Positions 34,318 through 43,846 are shown, counted from the stretch's first letter. The stretch is DNA of 64,000 nucleotides from Fibrobacter sp. (GCA_017642335.1 JAGCPF010000011.1:1-64000); one strand, 5' to 3'. The notes: generated by a model not told the origin, from the letters alone. A program made the numbers and translations.

Positions 34318-35735
34318 AGCTCGCCAAATATAAGTAAATATTTGGAAATTGTCTTGTCCCATTCATAATGGAATCCGCCGTATGCGTTTACAACGACTTT
34401 GTCCCAGTCGGCGGTGTCCGTCTGGTAGACATTGAGAGCATCCTTTATACGGGGCAGCATCAGGTGCGGGGCGTTCGCGTCGTCAACGAGGAATGCGTTG
34501 GCGGCAGCGGCTGTGTCGAACGTGTAGTCGGTAAGCATGCTTGCGACGCCGACGTTGCGGCCCGTGACCGGGATGCAGCCGCAGGCGAGCGACTTTAGGA
34601 GTATCGAGGTGGAGGGCTCGCGCAGGTTGCCCGCGAACATGATGTCCGAGGCGGCAAGGATGCTGCGCAGTTTTTCCACGTCCGTAAAAGTCTCGTCGAA
34701 TTCGATGACTTGCATCGATTTCGGATCCTGCCTGGCGCATTCGTTATAGTAGTTCCAGTCGGGGTGGTTCTGCGAACAGCCCACGAGCACGAATACGTTT
34801 TCCTTGGTGACGTCGGCGAGAATAGTCGCAAGTGTTTCGGACGTGTTGCCGGCTTCGGCGTCGAGGTGCACGTACATAAGCAGCTTGTTGCTGTAATCCG
34901 CGCCGTACTTTTCGGCCAGTTCCTTGCGAGCATTTTTCTTGGCGTCCTTGATGGGACGGTTCTCTTTGTTGAAATTCCAGAACTCATAGCTGACGCCGAA
35001 CTGGATTCCGATAAGCTTGTCGGCATTGTGGTTCAGGAATCCGCTCAGGCCTCCGGAGAGGTTTGTGTAGAGCATGGCGTCACGGTAACCGGGCGACGGG
35101 AAGATGACCTTGTGGGCGTAGCAGATGCCCGCCTTGAGGAGGCTGACCTTTCCCCAGAACTCGTAGCCGTCCATGTTGTAGTTCTTGCGCGGGAGGCCGA
35201 TGTTCTCGATCTCGCTGGACGAGACGTGGAAGTCGTATGTGATATTGTGAACAAAGAAGAAGAACGGGACGGATTCGAAGTCTTCTTGGTAAACGGTAGT
35301 GGCGAGTGCCCCGGCGAGTGCCCCGCCCCATTCGTGGCCGATGATGGCCATGCACCGGAAGCGGATGGCGCTTGCGTATGCGAGGGCTGCTGATGCGAGG
35401 AAGGCGAACCTTAGGTGGTTGTCGCCGTAGGGAATGTCGTTGGGCGGTCCGTAGACGAAGGGCCTGTTGAAGAACTCTTCGTTATATATGTAAGTGTGGA
35501 GCGCGTCGTTCTTGGAACGGTAGACCTCGAACGAGCGTCCGTGGAGCCATTCCTTGCCCTTGAAAATGCACTCGTAGTTTTCGGGATCCTTGATTTTTGT
35601 CTTGTAGAACGGGGATATAGTAAGAGCCCTCACTCCTGTACGCAAAAAAGCGTCGGCCATTCGGTTGACCGCCGTCGTGAGGGAGCTCGGGGATGTCCAG
35701 TTCCCGGCTTCCGGGCTTATTACCAGTATATCCAT
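34308..35735 (-). CDS. Glycogen-synthase-like (GT5) protein with altered active site
   Basis: 475 aa, GlgA size. The fold is clear: VISPEAG at the start, IIGHEWGGALAGA (GlgA has HAHDWHAGL), FVHNITYDF, SLLKAGICYAHKV, and REPSTSILLKSLACGCIPV near residue 375. Yet the ADP-glucose-binding K-T-G-G-L motif reads SPSSL, and the loop that supplies Arg/Lys (SRLTSQKG in GlgA) reads VHLDAEAGN. Catalysis as a normal glycogen synthase is therefore doubtful; it may be a regulator or use another donor. The stop codon TAG lies within the first ten bases of the downstream tRNA. Confidence 0.82.
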   Translation of the reverse strand: MDILVISPEAGNWTSPSSLTTAVNRMADAFLRTGVRALTISPFYKTKIKDPENYECIFKGKEWLHGRSFEVYRSKNDALHTYIYNEEFFNRPFVYGPPNDIPYGDNHLRFAFLASAALAYASAIRFRCMAIIGHEWGGALAGALATTVYQEDFESVPFFFFVHNITYDFHVSSSEIENIGLPRKNYNMDGYEFWGKVSLLKAGICYAHKVIFPSPGYRDAMLYTNLSGGLSGFLNHNADKLIGIQFGVSYEFWNFNKENRPIKDAKKNARKELAEKYGADYSNKLLMYVHLDAEAGNTSETLATILADVTKENVFVLVGCSQNHPDWNYYNECARQDPKSMQVIEFDETFTDVEKLRSILAASDIMFAGNLREPSTSILLKSLACGCIPVTGRNVGVASMLTDYTFDTAAAANAFLVDDANAPHLMLPRIKDALNVYQTDTADWDKVVVNAYGGFHYEWDKTISKYLLIFGELGL

Positions 35736-35896
35736 AATCCTGACCGTTATACAAACAAATGTTTACAAAACATAATAAAAATTTACTTATTAAAATTAAT
35801 TAGCGCTACATTAATTAGTTATTTTATATTGCAAAGGGTCTTTTTTTACATAATTGTGACTCTTTTCGTGAACTTTCTACCCCGAAAGGAAGACTT

Positions 35897-36955
35897 ATGA
35901 AGAAAATCTTTCTCGTAGCCCTGGCTTCTGCCGTTGCTTTCACAATGGTCGGCTGTAAGGGAACCAACGAAAAGCGCGGTGACGAGCACCTCAAGGAAGG
36001 CCGTTTCCGCAATGCTATCAACTCTTACATTGAAGCGAAGAAGAAGGGCAACATGTCCAGCGAATTCTTCGACAACTTCACTCTTGCGCTGGTCCGTGCT
36101 GCAGATGTCGAGGCCAAGAAGGACATCAACAGCGACCTTCTGAGCGGTTACTTCGACAAGGCTAGCGACAACCTGCCAGAAGTCAAGAGCCAGGAAGTTC
36201 TCCAGGAATTTGCAACGACGATGGCCAACATCGGTAAGCTCCAGGCCTCCCAGGACGGCGTGGACTATGGTACCATCGTGAATGCTTTCGCGAAGATTGA
36301 CTCCGCCTTGGCCATTGCCAAGCGCAGCGGTGTCGCTACGTCTTCCATCCAGAGCATCCGTACCGAAGCCGAAAACAACTACGTCGCCCGCAACCTGAGC
36401 GACGCCGTTGGCGAATCCGACCCGGTCGTGAGCGAATACCAGATCTTGAAGATTGCCGAAATGGCTCCGAACAACGAGAAGGTCAAGGCCGCCTTGAACA
36501 CGAGCCGCAAGGCCACTCGCGGTTACTTCCTCATCTTCGGTGAACAGATTGGCGAACCGGTCAGCCGCCGCGTCGACAAGTGGGGCTACGTGATGGCCTT
36601 CCCGACCATCAAGCTCACTCCGACCTCTCTCGCTGGCGAACTCCAGTTCTGGGCCTCTACGGGCAACAACACGGAACTCGACCCGGCCGGCCTCAAGCTC
36701 GTCTCCACGACGGGTGAAGAAGTTGGCGCTAAGGCCGGCAGCGGCTGGTGCGAAGCCGAAGTGCTCGTTGGCAAGAAGGGCGACGAAAAGATCGAGAAGA
36801 AGAAACAGAACATCAAGCCGGGCACCAAGGGCAAGCTCATGAACGAGTTCCAGTGCTCCTTGAACGTGACGTTCAACTTCAGCAAGGGCTTTGTGCCGGA
36901 CTACGTCGAGTACAAGGACGAATTCGGTATCGGCCGCAAGTACCTCGGTCAGTAA
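35897..36955 (+). CDS. TPR-like lipoprotein
   Basis: 352 aa, lipobox MVGC with Cys20, ribosome site AAAGGAAG. Residues about 24-45 (NEKRGDEHLKEGRFRNAINSYIEA) look like a tetratricopeptide start; helical to about 190. The C-terminal 150 residues are beta-rich (VMAFPTIKLTPTSLAGELQFWAST...) with Cys pair WCEAEVL and FQCSLNV. Codon choice is strongly biased toward C/G-ending codons as in highly expressed genes. Function unknown, probably an abundant periplasmic lipoprotein. Followed by a strong terminator. Confidence 0.78.
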   Translation: MKKIFLVALASAVAFTMVGCKGTNEKRGDEHLKEGRFRNAINSYIEAKKKGNMSSEFFDNFTLALVRAADVEAKKDINSDLLSGYFDKASDNLPEVKSQEVLQEFATTMANIGKLQASQDGVDYGTIVNAFAKIDSALAIAKRSGVATSSIQSIRTEAENNYVARNLSDAVGESDPVVSEYQILKIAEMAPNNEKVKAALNTSRKATRGYFLIFGEQIGEPVSRRVDKWGYVMAFPTIKLTPTSLAGELQFWASTGNNTELDPAGLKLVSTTGEEVGAKAGSGWCEAEVLVGKKGDEKIEKKKQNIKPGTKGKLMNEFQCSLNVTFNFSKGFVPDYVEYKDEFGIGRKYLGQ

Positions 36956-36981
36956 TCTCCTGAACCACAGGTTTTGTGAAG

Positions 36982-37008
36982 ACGCTCCGCGATGGCGGAG
37001 CGTTTTTG
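36982..37008 (+). terminator. Intrinsic terminator
   Basis: ACGCTCCGC, GATG loop, GCGGAGCGT, then TTTTT. Confidence 0.9.
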
Positions 37009-37129
37009 TATATGGCAAGATGCTCCAGAATTCCGGGATAGAATTTTTACGTTTTCTGCAGGTTTTCGGATTTTGTAAACCAGCGGGGGAGGTCGGGCGT
37101 GCTGGAACGCGGGATGCCCGATGTCGGGG

Positions 37130-38245
37130 CTATAACCGGATGAGGGCGTCGGCAGTGAACGGCAGGTCTTCGACCTGCGGCGTCGCGATGATGACCTGGC
37201 ATCCTTTTTCGCGGATGAGCGACGCCACGGCATCGCGCCTGCTCGTGTCGAGTTCGGCGAAGATGTCGTCGAGCAGCAGTATCGGTTTGCAGACGTAGCG
37301 CGATGCCACGTCCACTGCCGCGAAACGCATGGCGACCGCCGCGGAGCGGCACTGTCCTTGCGAGCCGACCGAGCGCATCTCGTAGCCGGAAATCTTCAAG
37401 GCGAGGTCGTCCTTGTGCGGACCGGACATCGTGAGCCCGTTTATCTTCTCGACCGTTTCTAGACTCTGGAGCTTGCGCAGGTAGGCCTCCTGTAACGCGG
37501 CCTCGGACGGCGAGGCGTCCGCCGCCGCTGCGGTATCGCCCAGTTCGCTCAAGATGGAACTCTTGTAGCTGCACGTAATTTCGTCGACCCCGCCGGAGAG
37601 CCTGCGGTAGTATTCCGTGATGATGGGGGAGAGCTCGGCAGAAAGCGCGAGGCGCATGGTCCAGAGCCTGGCCCCGATTTCGGAGAGTTGCTGCGTCAGG
37701 ATGTGGAATACCGCATCTCCGCCCACGGCGCTCCCGCAGTCGCTCTTGTTCTGCTTGAGCCACTGGTTGCGTTGCTGTAGGACCCGCTTGTACCGGCGGA
37801 GCGTGGTCGCGTTCGCCGGGGAGCGGAAACAGAGAATTTCGTCGAGCCAACGCCTGCGCGTCTCGGGGGCGCCTCTCAACAGCTCGATGTCCGAAGGCTG
37901 CATGATGACGGAGGGGCACTTGCCGAAGAATTGCGAGATGGAGCGCACCGGCTCGCCGTTCTCGCGGGCTTCGGCGCCGCGCATGTGTATGCGCACGCCC
38001 CTGTTGCTGATAATTCCTTCGTTGTCGAATGTTCCGCGTACGATGGCCTCGTCCTGTTTCCACGAGACGAGTTCCTTGATTTCGTGGGCCCGGAAAGAGA
38101 ATCCTTGGCTCAGCAGGTACACCGCCTCGAGCAGCGTCGTCTTGCCGCATCCGTTCGGGCCGCACACCACGGTGATGCCGGTGCCGAAGTCGTATTGGTT
38201 CTCGGCGAGACTGCGCATGTGCGCGATGTCGATTTTTGAAATCAC
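37130..38245 (-). CDS. recF: DNA replication and repair protein RecF
   Basis: 371 aa, normal RecF length. Walker A GPNGCGKTT (residues 29-37), QGFSFR, PSVIMQPSDIELLRGAPETRRRWLDE, ABC signature SGPHKDD, SVGSQGQCRS and Walker B ILLLDDIFAELD are all present. RecF helps load RecA at gaps. In many bacteria it follows dnaA-dnaN; here it is the last gene of an envelope operon instead. Its ATG overlaps the stop of the PorV-like gene (38242-38245). Confidence 0.95.
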   Translation of the reverse strand: MISKIDIAHMRSLAENQYDFGTGITVVCGPNGCGKTTLLEAVYLLSQGFSFRAHEIKELVSWKQDEAIVRGTFDNEGIISNRGVRIHMRGAEARENGEPVRSISQFFGKCPSVIMQPSDIELLRGAPETRRRWLDEILCFRSPANATTLRRYKRVLQQRNQWLKQNKSDCGSAVGGDAVFHILTQQLSEIGARLWTMRLALSAELSPIITEYYRRLSGGVDEITCSYKSSILSELGDTAAAADASPSEAALQEAYLRKLQSLETVEKINGLTMSGPHKDDLALKISGYEMRSVGSQGQCRSAAVAMRFAAVDVASRYVCKPILLLDDIFAELDTSRRDAVASLIREKGCQVIIATPQVEDLPFTADALIRL

Positions 38246-39285
38246 GGGATGAAACCCCGCAGGCCGAAACTGAGCGGGTTCCAGAGCCCGGCGTCACTTT
38301 CGTAGAGCAGTGCGTAGTTGACGTCGAACAGATATTTCTTCTTGCCTATGCGAAGGTTGAATTTGTATCCGAGACCGAACGTGAAGTCGAGATCGTCCAT
38401 GCCGACTCGCACCGTGCCGCCTTCGATGATGTCGCACTCGAAACCGACGCGGCCAGTCCACACGTGGAGCTGCGGGTCGAACGCAAGCAGCGTGTCGGCC
38501 ACCTGGTAGTTGATGGCTTCCATCCAGGCATAGACGGGCTTGCCCAAAATGTTCGAGCGGTAGCCCAGACCGATTTGCAGGATCTTGGGACGCACGCCTT
38601 CGGTGGAGGGCAGCGAGTTGTCGGTGCTCGTGTTCCTATCCCACTTGGCGGAAAGGTTCTCGCTGAAGCTCAGGTTGCGGATGACGATGGAGGTCGACCA
38701 GTTCTTGTTCCACTGGCGGAGCCAGGACAGGTTGATGGTGACCGGGCTGCGGTAGTCGTCGACCACCTCGTAGCCGTCGATGTGCTCGGAAATGTCTAGG
38801 TTGTCGTAACTCATCGAAAGCGAAAGGCCGAAGGCGTCGCGGCGGGTGGCGCGGTAGGCGAAGCCGAGGTACAACATCGTGAAATATGGGGTCGCCTTGC
38901 CCACGGTCTCGTCGTCTTCGTTCACGACGTCAAACGAGAGGTCGCCGCGGTAGAGCATGGCAAATCCCACGCCCATGCGGTTGCCGACCCGTCCCTCGAT
39001 GCCGACGTTGCCGCCCATGCGGTCAAGGTCTCGCTTGTCGGCGTTCAGCGTGTAGGTCAAATTTTCGCGGAATCCGAGAATGGCCGGGTTCCAGTAGGCG
39101 CCCGGCATGGAAGCAGTGTCGGCGGAACCTGTGTTGCCACGGCCCATTTCGCGGGTGCCTGCGCCCATGCGTTCGACGAAACCGTCGAATCCGCCGAGGG
39201 TGGCCTTGCGTTCGATGGCGTAGACTTGAGATGCGGCCGCCAGTGCGAGAATTACGGAAAGGGATGTCTTGAGAAGATGCTTCAT
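38242..39285 (-). CDS. PorV/UPF0164-like outer-membrane barrel
   Basis: 347 aa, signal peptide about 1-23 (cleavage near VYA-IE). The N-terminal GAGTREMGRGNTGSADTASMPGAYWNPA is the characteristic opening of PorV/PorQ and FadL-like barrels (GA.A.GMGGA..A...D.....NPA). The rest alternates as beta strands. In Bacteroidota PorV is a type IX secretion shuttle; a similar role for proteins with sorting-like C-termini here is inference. Coupled to recF by ATGA overlap and 1 nt downstream of the propeller gene. Confidence 0.8.
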   Translation of the reverse strand: MKHLLKTSLSVILALAAASQVYAIERKATLGGFDGFVERMGAGTREMGRGNTGSADTASMPGAYWNPAILGFRENLTYTLNADKRDLDRMGGNVGIEGRVGNRMGVGFAMLYRGDLSFDVVNEDDETVGKATPYFTMLYLGFAYRATRRDAFGLSLSMSYDNLDISEHIDGYEVVDDYRSPVTINLSWLRQWNKNWSTSIVIRNLSFSENLSAKWDRNTSTDNSLPSTEGVRPKILQIGLGYRSNILGKPVYAWMEAINYQVADTLLAFDPQLHVWTGRVGFECDIIEGGTVRVGMDDLDFTFGLGYKFNLRIGKKKYLFDVNYALLYESDAGLWNPLSFGLRGFIP

Positions 39286-39286
39286 T

Positions 39287-40882
39287 TTATCGTCCTCCCA
39301 GAGTCATGACCTTGCCCCAGCCGACATTGCCGTGGTTGTCCTTGACGCGAACATAGTAGACGCCCATGGTGCAGGGGCGCCCGTGGTCGTCGAGGCCGTC
39401 CCAGAAGTCTTCCTTGGGGTAGGTACTGCGGGAATTGTCCGCTTCGCGGGGGGCGTCCTTCACGATGGTACGGACCTTGCGCATGTCGTAGCTGAACACT
39501 TCGATCGTGATTTTCGAGGACTTGCCTACCTTGTACGATACGAGGGCCTGCATGCCTTCTGCCTTTATCACGGATGGAACCATGCGGATGGATCCCAGGT
39601 TGTTGCTTAACTTGGCACGGTTCAGGATGGGGGTCCACGTTGCGCCCGAGTCGGCCGAGACGGAGATGCCGTTGCCGTAGGTGCTCACGGCGAGTCCTGT
39701 AATCTTTGATGTCAGCGGGAAAGTCGTGATGGACGTTATGACTTCGTCACGGTCGGTGACACCCCTTTCGAAACCGTTCAGCCACTGGCTTCCGTCGTTC
39801 TCGTCGGTTTCCCAGGCGCGTACGCCTGCGGAGTCGAGCAGGAGATAGCCGCTTTCCTTGCCGCCGGTGGAACTCACCGCGATGAAAGCTCTGTCTCCAA
39901 GGAAGGCTACGTCGGTGACGGTATAGTTGGCGTTTGCGAAAATGTCCTTCTTCTGCACGGTGCCGGTGGTGTCCAGGAAGTTGACCTTCTTGAAGCGGGT
40001 GCCGTTGGTGCTGCGCCACAGGCTGCCTTGCACGCCGTCGCTACCCAGCTTGGAAACTTCGGCGATAATCTGGAGCGGTTCGCCGCCTATCCAGACGCCG
40101 GTCACGCGCTTTGTCGTGTCGAGGGACTTGTTGGGCGTTAGGCTTGAACCGTCATAGGTCCAGAGGCCGTTTTCCGTGGCGAGCCAAAGGGCCCTTGTTT
40201 CTGGATGCAGGGCGACATCCAGCACCGAAGCGTTCTTTGATTTCTTGTAGCTGTAGCTCTGCTTGAGCTTTTCCAGCTTGGCATCCTTCTTGTTCAGGAT
40301 AAAGTTCGTGATATCCGGATGGTTTGGACCGCCCGAGATGTCGTATTGGGTGATTCCTGCGGCGCCTCGTGCAATCCAGAGGCTCTTGGTTGCGGAGTCG
40401 TAAGCGAATCCCGTGGGGGCGTACATCATGGCGGAGTCGAGATCTTCGGCAAAATCGGGAGGGTCTAGCGGGGTTTCCACGATGCGCTCGATGTTGCGTA
40501 CGGAGAAGATGCCGGCTGGATCCTCGAAGGAGCCGTTCTTGTCGGTTGTGTACATGGGGAGCACGAGCCCGAGGTCCCCGGCGAAGGTCGATGGCGTCCT
40601 ACGGCGTTCGGCCCAGGTGTCGATGAAGATGCCGTCGTGTACGGCTGTCATGGAGTCGCCGACGGATGTCTGGTTCGACTTGTCGACCGTGATGCCGTGT
40701 GCTGTGGGCTTGAGGGGCAGTTCGGTGAGGCCGCTTGCCACGTCGCCGCGCGAGAACACGTATAGCTTGCCTGTTCCGGAGCCGGGCGCAACCTTGAACG
40801 TCCAGTTGCTGAACAGGGTCTCGGCGGCGAACCCCTGGGATATTGCCATGGCGAGCAGGACGCTGCATTTAAAAAAGTTCAT
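39287..40882 (-). CDS. Secreted beta-propeller protein with FlgD-like C-terminal domain
   Basis: 531 aa. Signal peptide about 1-19. Repeating units such as ALHPETRALWLATENGLWTYDG, TDVAFLGDRAFIAVSSTGG and GLAVSTYGNGISVSADSGATW are two-component-regulator-propeller/BNR-like blades. The last 80 residues (ITIEVFSYDMRKVRTI...WDGLDDHGRPCTMGVYYVRVKD) are a clear FlgD-Ig/T9SS-sorting-like domain. Probably periplasmic or on the surface. Starts 3 nt after the LolA-like gene and ends 1 nt before the PorV-like gene. Confidence 0.8.
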   Translation of the reverse strand: MNFFKCSVLLAMAISQGFAAETLFSNWTFKVAPGSGTGKLYVFSRGDVASGLTELPLKPTAHGITVDKSNQTSVGDSMTAVHDGIFIDTWAERRRTPSTFAGDLGLVLPMYTTDKNGSFEDPAGIFSVRNIERIVETPLDPPDFAEDLDSAMMYAPTGFAYDSATKSLWIARGAAGITQYDISGGPNHPDITNFILNKKDAKLEKLKQSYSYKKSKNASVLDVALHPETRALWLATENGLWTYDGSSLTPNKSLDTTKRVTGVWIGGEPLQIIAEVSKLGSDGVQGSLWRSTNGTRFKKVNFLDTTGTVQKKDIFANANYTVTDVAFLGDRAFIAVSSTGGKESGYLLLDSAGVRAWETDENDGSQWLNGFERGVTDRDEVITSITTFPLTSKITGLAVSTYGNGISVSADSGATWTPILNRAKLSNNLGSIRMVPSVIKAEGMQALVSYKVGKSSKITIEVFSYDMRKVRTIVKDAPREADNSRSTYPKEDFWDGLDDHGRPCTMGVYYVRVKDNHGNVGWGKVMTLGGR

Positions 40883-40885
40883 CGT

Positions 40886-41524
40886 TTACCTCATGTCGAT
40901 TTCGTCGACGTTCTTTTGGCTCTTGTAACGGAAATCATCGGTAGAGACTTTCTGCATGACCTTGAGATTGGTGATGTTGTACCACGAGGCGTTCTTTTCG
41001 GGGTCGACCGTCAGCAACCTCACGGGTGAAAAGTCTTTTTTGCTCAGCCAGACTTCCATCTGCGTAAACTGGCCCTTGTACTTGGACGGATCCAACTTGA
41101 GGACCCAGAGCTTCTGCTTGTTGAACTCCCCTTCCGAAAGGGATATAGCCTTGCAGTTGAGGTACTTGAACAGGAGTTCTGACGGGTGGAGGGCGGAGGA
41201 CAGGTCTTCGACGGCCTTGATGAGCACCTGGTTCTGGTCGACGTTCCATTGCCACAGGCTTTTACCGTCGCTGTAGAAGCGGATTCCCATCATGTCGAGT
41301 TTGAAACGGTCGCCGTCGGCGACAAGGAGTGTTCCCGATCCGGTGTTGATGTCCGGCGAGTCTGCGTAGAACACCTGCACCCTGAAGTCGAGGCTCCACG
41401 CCTTGCCGGACTTGAACCAGGCCTTGGACTTGTTCAGCGCCTCGTCGGCGGTCATGGAAAATGCGTGCTGCGCAGCGAGGAAAGTGACCAGTACGAAGGA
41501 GGCCGCGAGCCTTAATGCTGTCAT
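40886..41524 (-). CDS. LolA-like outer-membrane lipoprotein carrier protein
   Basis: 212 aa from ATG 41524 (AAAGGA upstream). Signal peptide about 1-21. The mature protein has the LolA layout: a helical start (TADEALNKSKAWF), then an antiparallel beta sheet with GTLLVADGDRFKLDM, FYSDGKSLWQW and LWVLKLDPSKYKGQFTQMEVWLSK. LolA carries lipoproteins across the periplasm; the family also contains less certain relatives, so I call it LolA-like. First gene of the four-gene operon ending in recF. Confidence 0.82.
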   Translation of the reverse strand: MTALRLAASFVLVTFLAAQHAFSMTADEALNKSKAWFKSGKAWSLDFRVQVFYADSPDINTGSGTLLVADGDRFKLDMMGIRFYSDGKSLWQWNVDQNQVLIKAVEDLSSALHPSELLFKYLNCKAISLSEGEFNKQKLWVLKLDPSKYKGQFTQMEVWLSKKDFSPVRLLTVDPEKNASWYNITNLKVMQKVSTDDFRYKSQKNVDEIDMR

Positions 41525-41663
41525 AGTTGTCCTTTCATTTGAATCTTTATTCTGTCCAAATTTACAAAAACGGCCCAATCTAGGGTATTTTTATATCCAG
41601 TTTCGTTGGGTTTTGGACGGATATATTTCTATCTTTTCACCGAAACTTTTTTAGAAGGATTTT

Positions 41664-42788
41664 ATGCGTCAATTTATATTGCCCTTCGTTCTTGCTGCCG
41701 CTTTCGTTGCTACTGCTGCCGAAATCGATGTTCACGGTAGCCTCAACATGGATTATGCCAGCTATTTCGATAGCTCCTTTAACCCGACGAACGCCGCCAA
41801 CCAGGATATCGATCTTTCCGTGACCGCCCATCTCGACGAGGATGTCTCTGCTACGGTGAGGACTACTACCCATAGCACCTATATCGATGCTGACGGCAAC
41901 GTCCAGGAGTCCGAGATTCGTCACGGCATCGCCCGTTCCGCGGCGATGGGCGATGATGGTCACAATAACGCTTTCGATTTTGATGGAGCCGAACTCCGCT
42001 GGTCCGTGACTCATTCCATCGACCTCATCTTCGGCGACATGACCTATAGCGCCGGTGCATTCAACTATTACTTCTGGCGCGACCCGGCCCGCTATGCTGT
42101 AATCATGCGCGAAGAAAGCCTCCGCGGTATCGGTGGCGAATTCGGCAACGAAAAGTACGGCCTTGGAAAAATCTACTTCGGTGCTTCGGACAATGCTGCC
42201 CGCACGATGGGCATATTCGGCACTTACGCCTGGCCGCTCCTGAACCATGTGGACGAACACTTGGTGATTACCCCGAGCGTCGACTGGATGTTCGGCACCC
42301 ATATCGGTCGACCCAACACGTACTCGATCGGTATCGAGGTCGACTACTCCAAGAGTGTGGGTACGCTTAATTACGGCGCCTATGCCGTGTGGGGCATGCA
42401 TCCGTACAAGGGCAAGGGAGTCCACTCCTTCCTCATCGAGCCGAGCCTTAGCTTCCTTCTCTACATACCTGTAAATCTGGGCTGCACCTTCTTCTATGCG
42501 ATCGTGAACGATGAATATGCCGTGTCCGACCAGATCTTTACCGAAGACCAGATGTTCTTTGCTGCTGAATTGACCTTTGACCCCACCAAGAAATTCTCCT
42601 TTGGTCCCAGCTTCGAATTCCACGATCATGATGTGGAAGCCGGCAAGGATGAGTACAGCTTTGTTGGCTTGAACTTCTACGTTTACCCGACGATGCGTAC
42701 CGAGGTGGTGTTCTGGTTGGGCTACAACTTCAGGGACGTCGTCGATACGGACTTCGCCCTCGGTATCAGCGGACGTGCTGACTTCTAG
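41664..42788 (+). CDS. Outer-membrane beta-barrel protein
   Basis: 374 aa, signal peptide about 1-19 (cleavage near ATA-AE). Begins IDVHGSLNMDYASYFD and continues as alternating amphipathic strands, ending with GISGRADF, a terminal Phe as usual for barrel recognition. Rich in Asp, Tyr and Gly. Resembles porin-like or DUF-type barrels; substrate unknown. AAGGA precedes the ATG. Next gene starts 2 nt after its stop. Confidence 0.78.
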   Translation: MRQFILPFVLAAAFVATAAEIDVHGSLNMDYASYFDSSFNPTNAANQDIDLSVTAHLDEDVSATVRTTTHSTYIDADGNVQESEIRHGIARSAAMGDDGHNNAFDFDGAELRWSVTHSIDLIFGDMTYSAGAFNYYFWRDPARYAVIMREESLRGIGGEFGNEKYGLGKIYFGASDNAARTMGIFGTYAWPLLNHVDEHLVITPSVDWMFGTHIGRPNTYSIGIEVDYSKSVGTLNYGAYAVWGMHPYKGKGVHSFLIEPSLSFLLYIPVNLGCTFFYAIVNDEYAVSDQIFTEDQMFFAAELTFDPTKKFSFGPSFEFHDHDVEAGKDEYSFVGLNFYVYPTMRTEVVFWLGYNFRDVVDTDFALGISGRADF

Positions 42789-42790
42789 TC

Positions 42791-43840
42791 GTGAGAATTA
42801 GGGCTCTAGATTCTATTCGGGGGTTCCTGCTGTTGCAGATGACCCTCGACCATTTCGGTCGGCCCATATCATATTATCTCTATCAGTGCTTCGGCTTCTT
42901 CAGTGCGGCCGAAGGCTTTTTCTTTTTGTCCGGTTTCGTGGGTATGATTGCCGCGACCAGCAAGGCGACAAAGGATCCTTCGCAGGGGTGGATGCGCCGC
43001 CGTGCCGGGCGGATTTGGGTGTACCACGCGCTGACGATGGCTGTGCTTTCGGTGCTCGCGCTCCTGTGTATTCCTGGGCTGGTGCCCTACTTCGACGCTC
43101 TGTTCGAACATCCGGTGCAGGCGACCATACTGGGTTCGCTTCTGGTCTACACGCCCATGTGGCTCGACGTGCTGCCGCTTTACGTAATCTTCTTGCTGGT
43201 GGGTTCTTTTGTGTTCCCGTTGTTCGTGAAGGCTAAACATGCACGGACGGTTGTGCTCCTTTGGCTGCCCTCGGCTGCCTTGTGGATTGCTGCGCAGTTC
43301 GGCCTGCGCGATGCCTTGAATTCGCTGTTCCCCGCGTGGGTCCATCACGGATCGTTTGATCCGTTCGGCTGGCAGTTCGCCTATTTTACCGGGGCTGCGA
43401 CTTACGCCTGGTGGAGCCGGGTCAAGGCCGGTAGTGCTGCCCGCGTCGTGAATGCTCTCACGCCGTTCTTGCTTGCCGTGCTCGTGTTCTGCTTCTTGTG
43501 GTCGCACGAGTTCATCGGGTTGGCTTTGCCGGGTGATTTTTGGGTGAGCAAGGAACATCTCGGCATGTTCCGCTTCTTCAACTTCTATGTGTTCATGCTG
43601 CTGATTTGCTGGGTCGTACGCGTCCGCCAGGGACTGCTGGATTTCCGTCCGCTCAATACGGTCGGCAGGCACAGCCTGGACGTGTACACGGCGCACATCG
43701 TGCTCATTTATATGTGGTTCACCGTGGTGCCGAGTTCGGTTCGCTACCACCTGCCGTGGAGCGTCGTCCTGCCGCTGTCGGCATGCTGCCTGCTGTGGGG
43801 CCTCGCCAAGTTGCGCGAGCCCAAGCCGCGAATCCAATAA
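42791..43840 (+). CDS. OpgC-like membrane acyltransferase
   Basis: 349 aa with about ten membrane segments; GTG start 2 nt after the preceding stop. MRIRALDSIRGFLLLQMTLDHF is the usual N-terminus of OpgC/acyltransferase-3 proteins (R-x-x-x-x-D-x-x-R-G), followed by SAAEGFFFLSGFVGM and GRHSLDVYTAHIV near the end. OpgC adds succinyl groups to periplasmic glucans; the related function here is inferred. A terminator follows. Confidence 0.85.
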   Translation: MRIRALDSIRGFLLLQMTLDHFGRPISYYLYQCFGFFSAAEGFFFLSGFVGMIAATSKATKDPSQGWMRRRAGRIWVYHALTMAVLSVLALLCIPGLVPYFDALFEHPVQATILGSLLVYTPMWLDVLPLYVIFLLVGSFVFPLFVKAKHARTVVLLWLPSAALWIAAQFGLRDALNSLFPAWVHHGSFDPFGWQFAYFTGAATYAWWSRVKAGSAARVVNALTPFLLAVLVFCFLWSHEFIGLALPGDFWVSKEHLGMFRFFNFYVFMLLICWVVRVRQGLLDFRPLNTVGRHSLDVYTAHIVLIYMWFTVVPSSVRYHLPWSVVLPLSACCLLWGLAKLREPKPRIQ

Positions 43841-43846
43841 AAAAAA

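Noticed and set aside
35846..37018. 390-codon minus-strand frame over the lipoprotein at 35897
   Set aside because: Antisense of a strongly codon-biased gene with lipobox and ribosome site; it also crosses the terminator.
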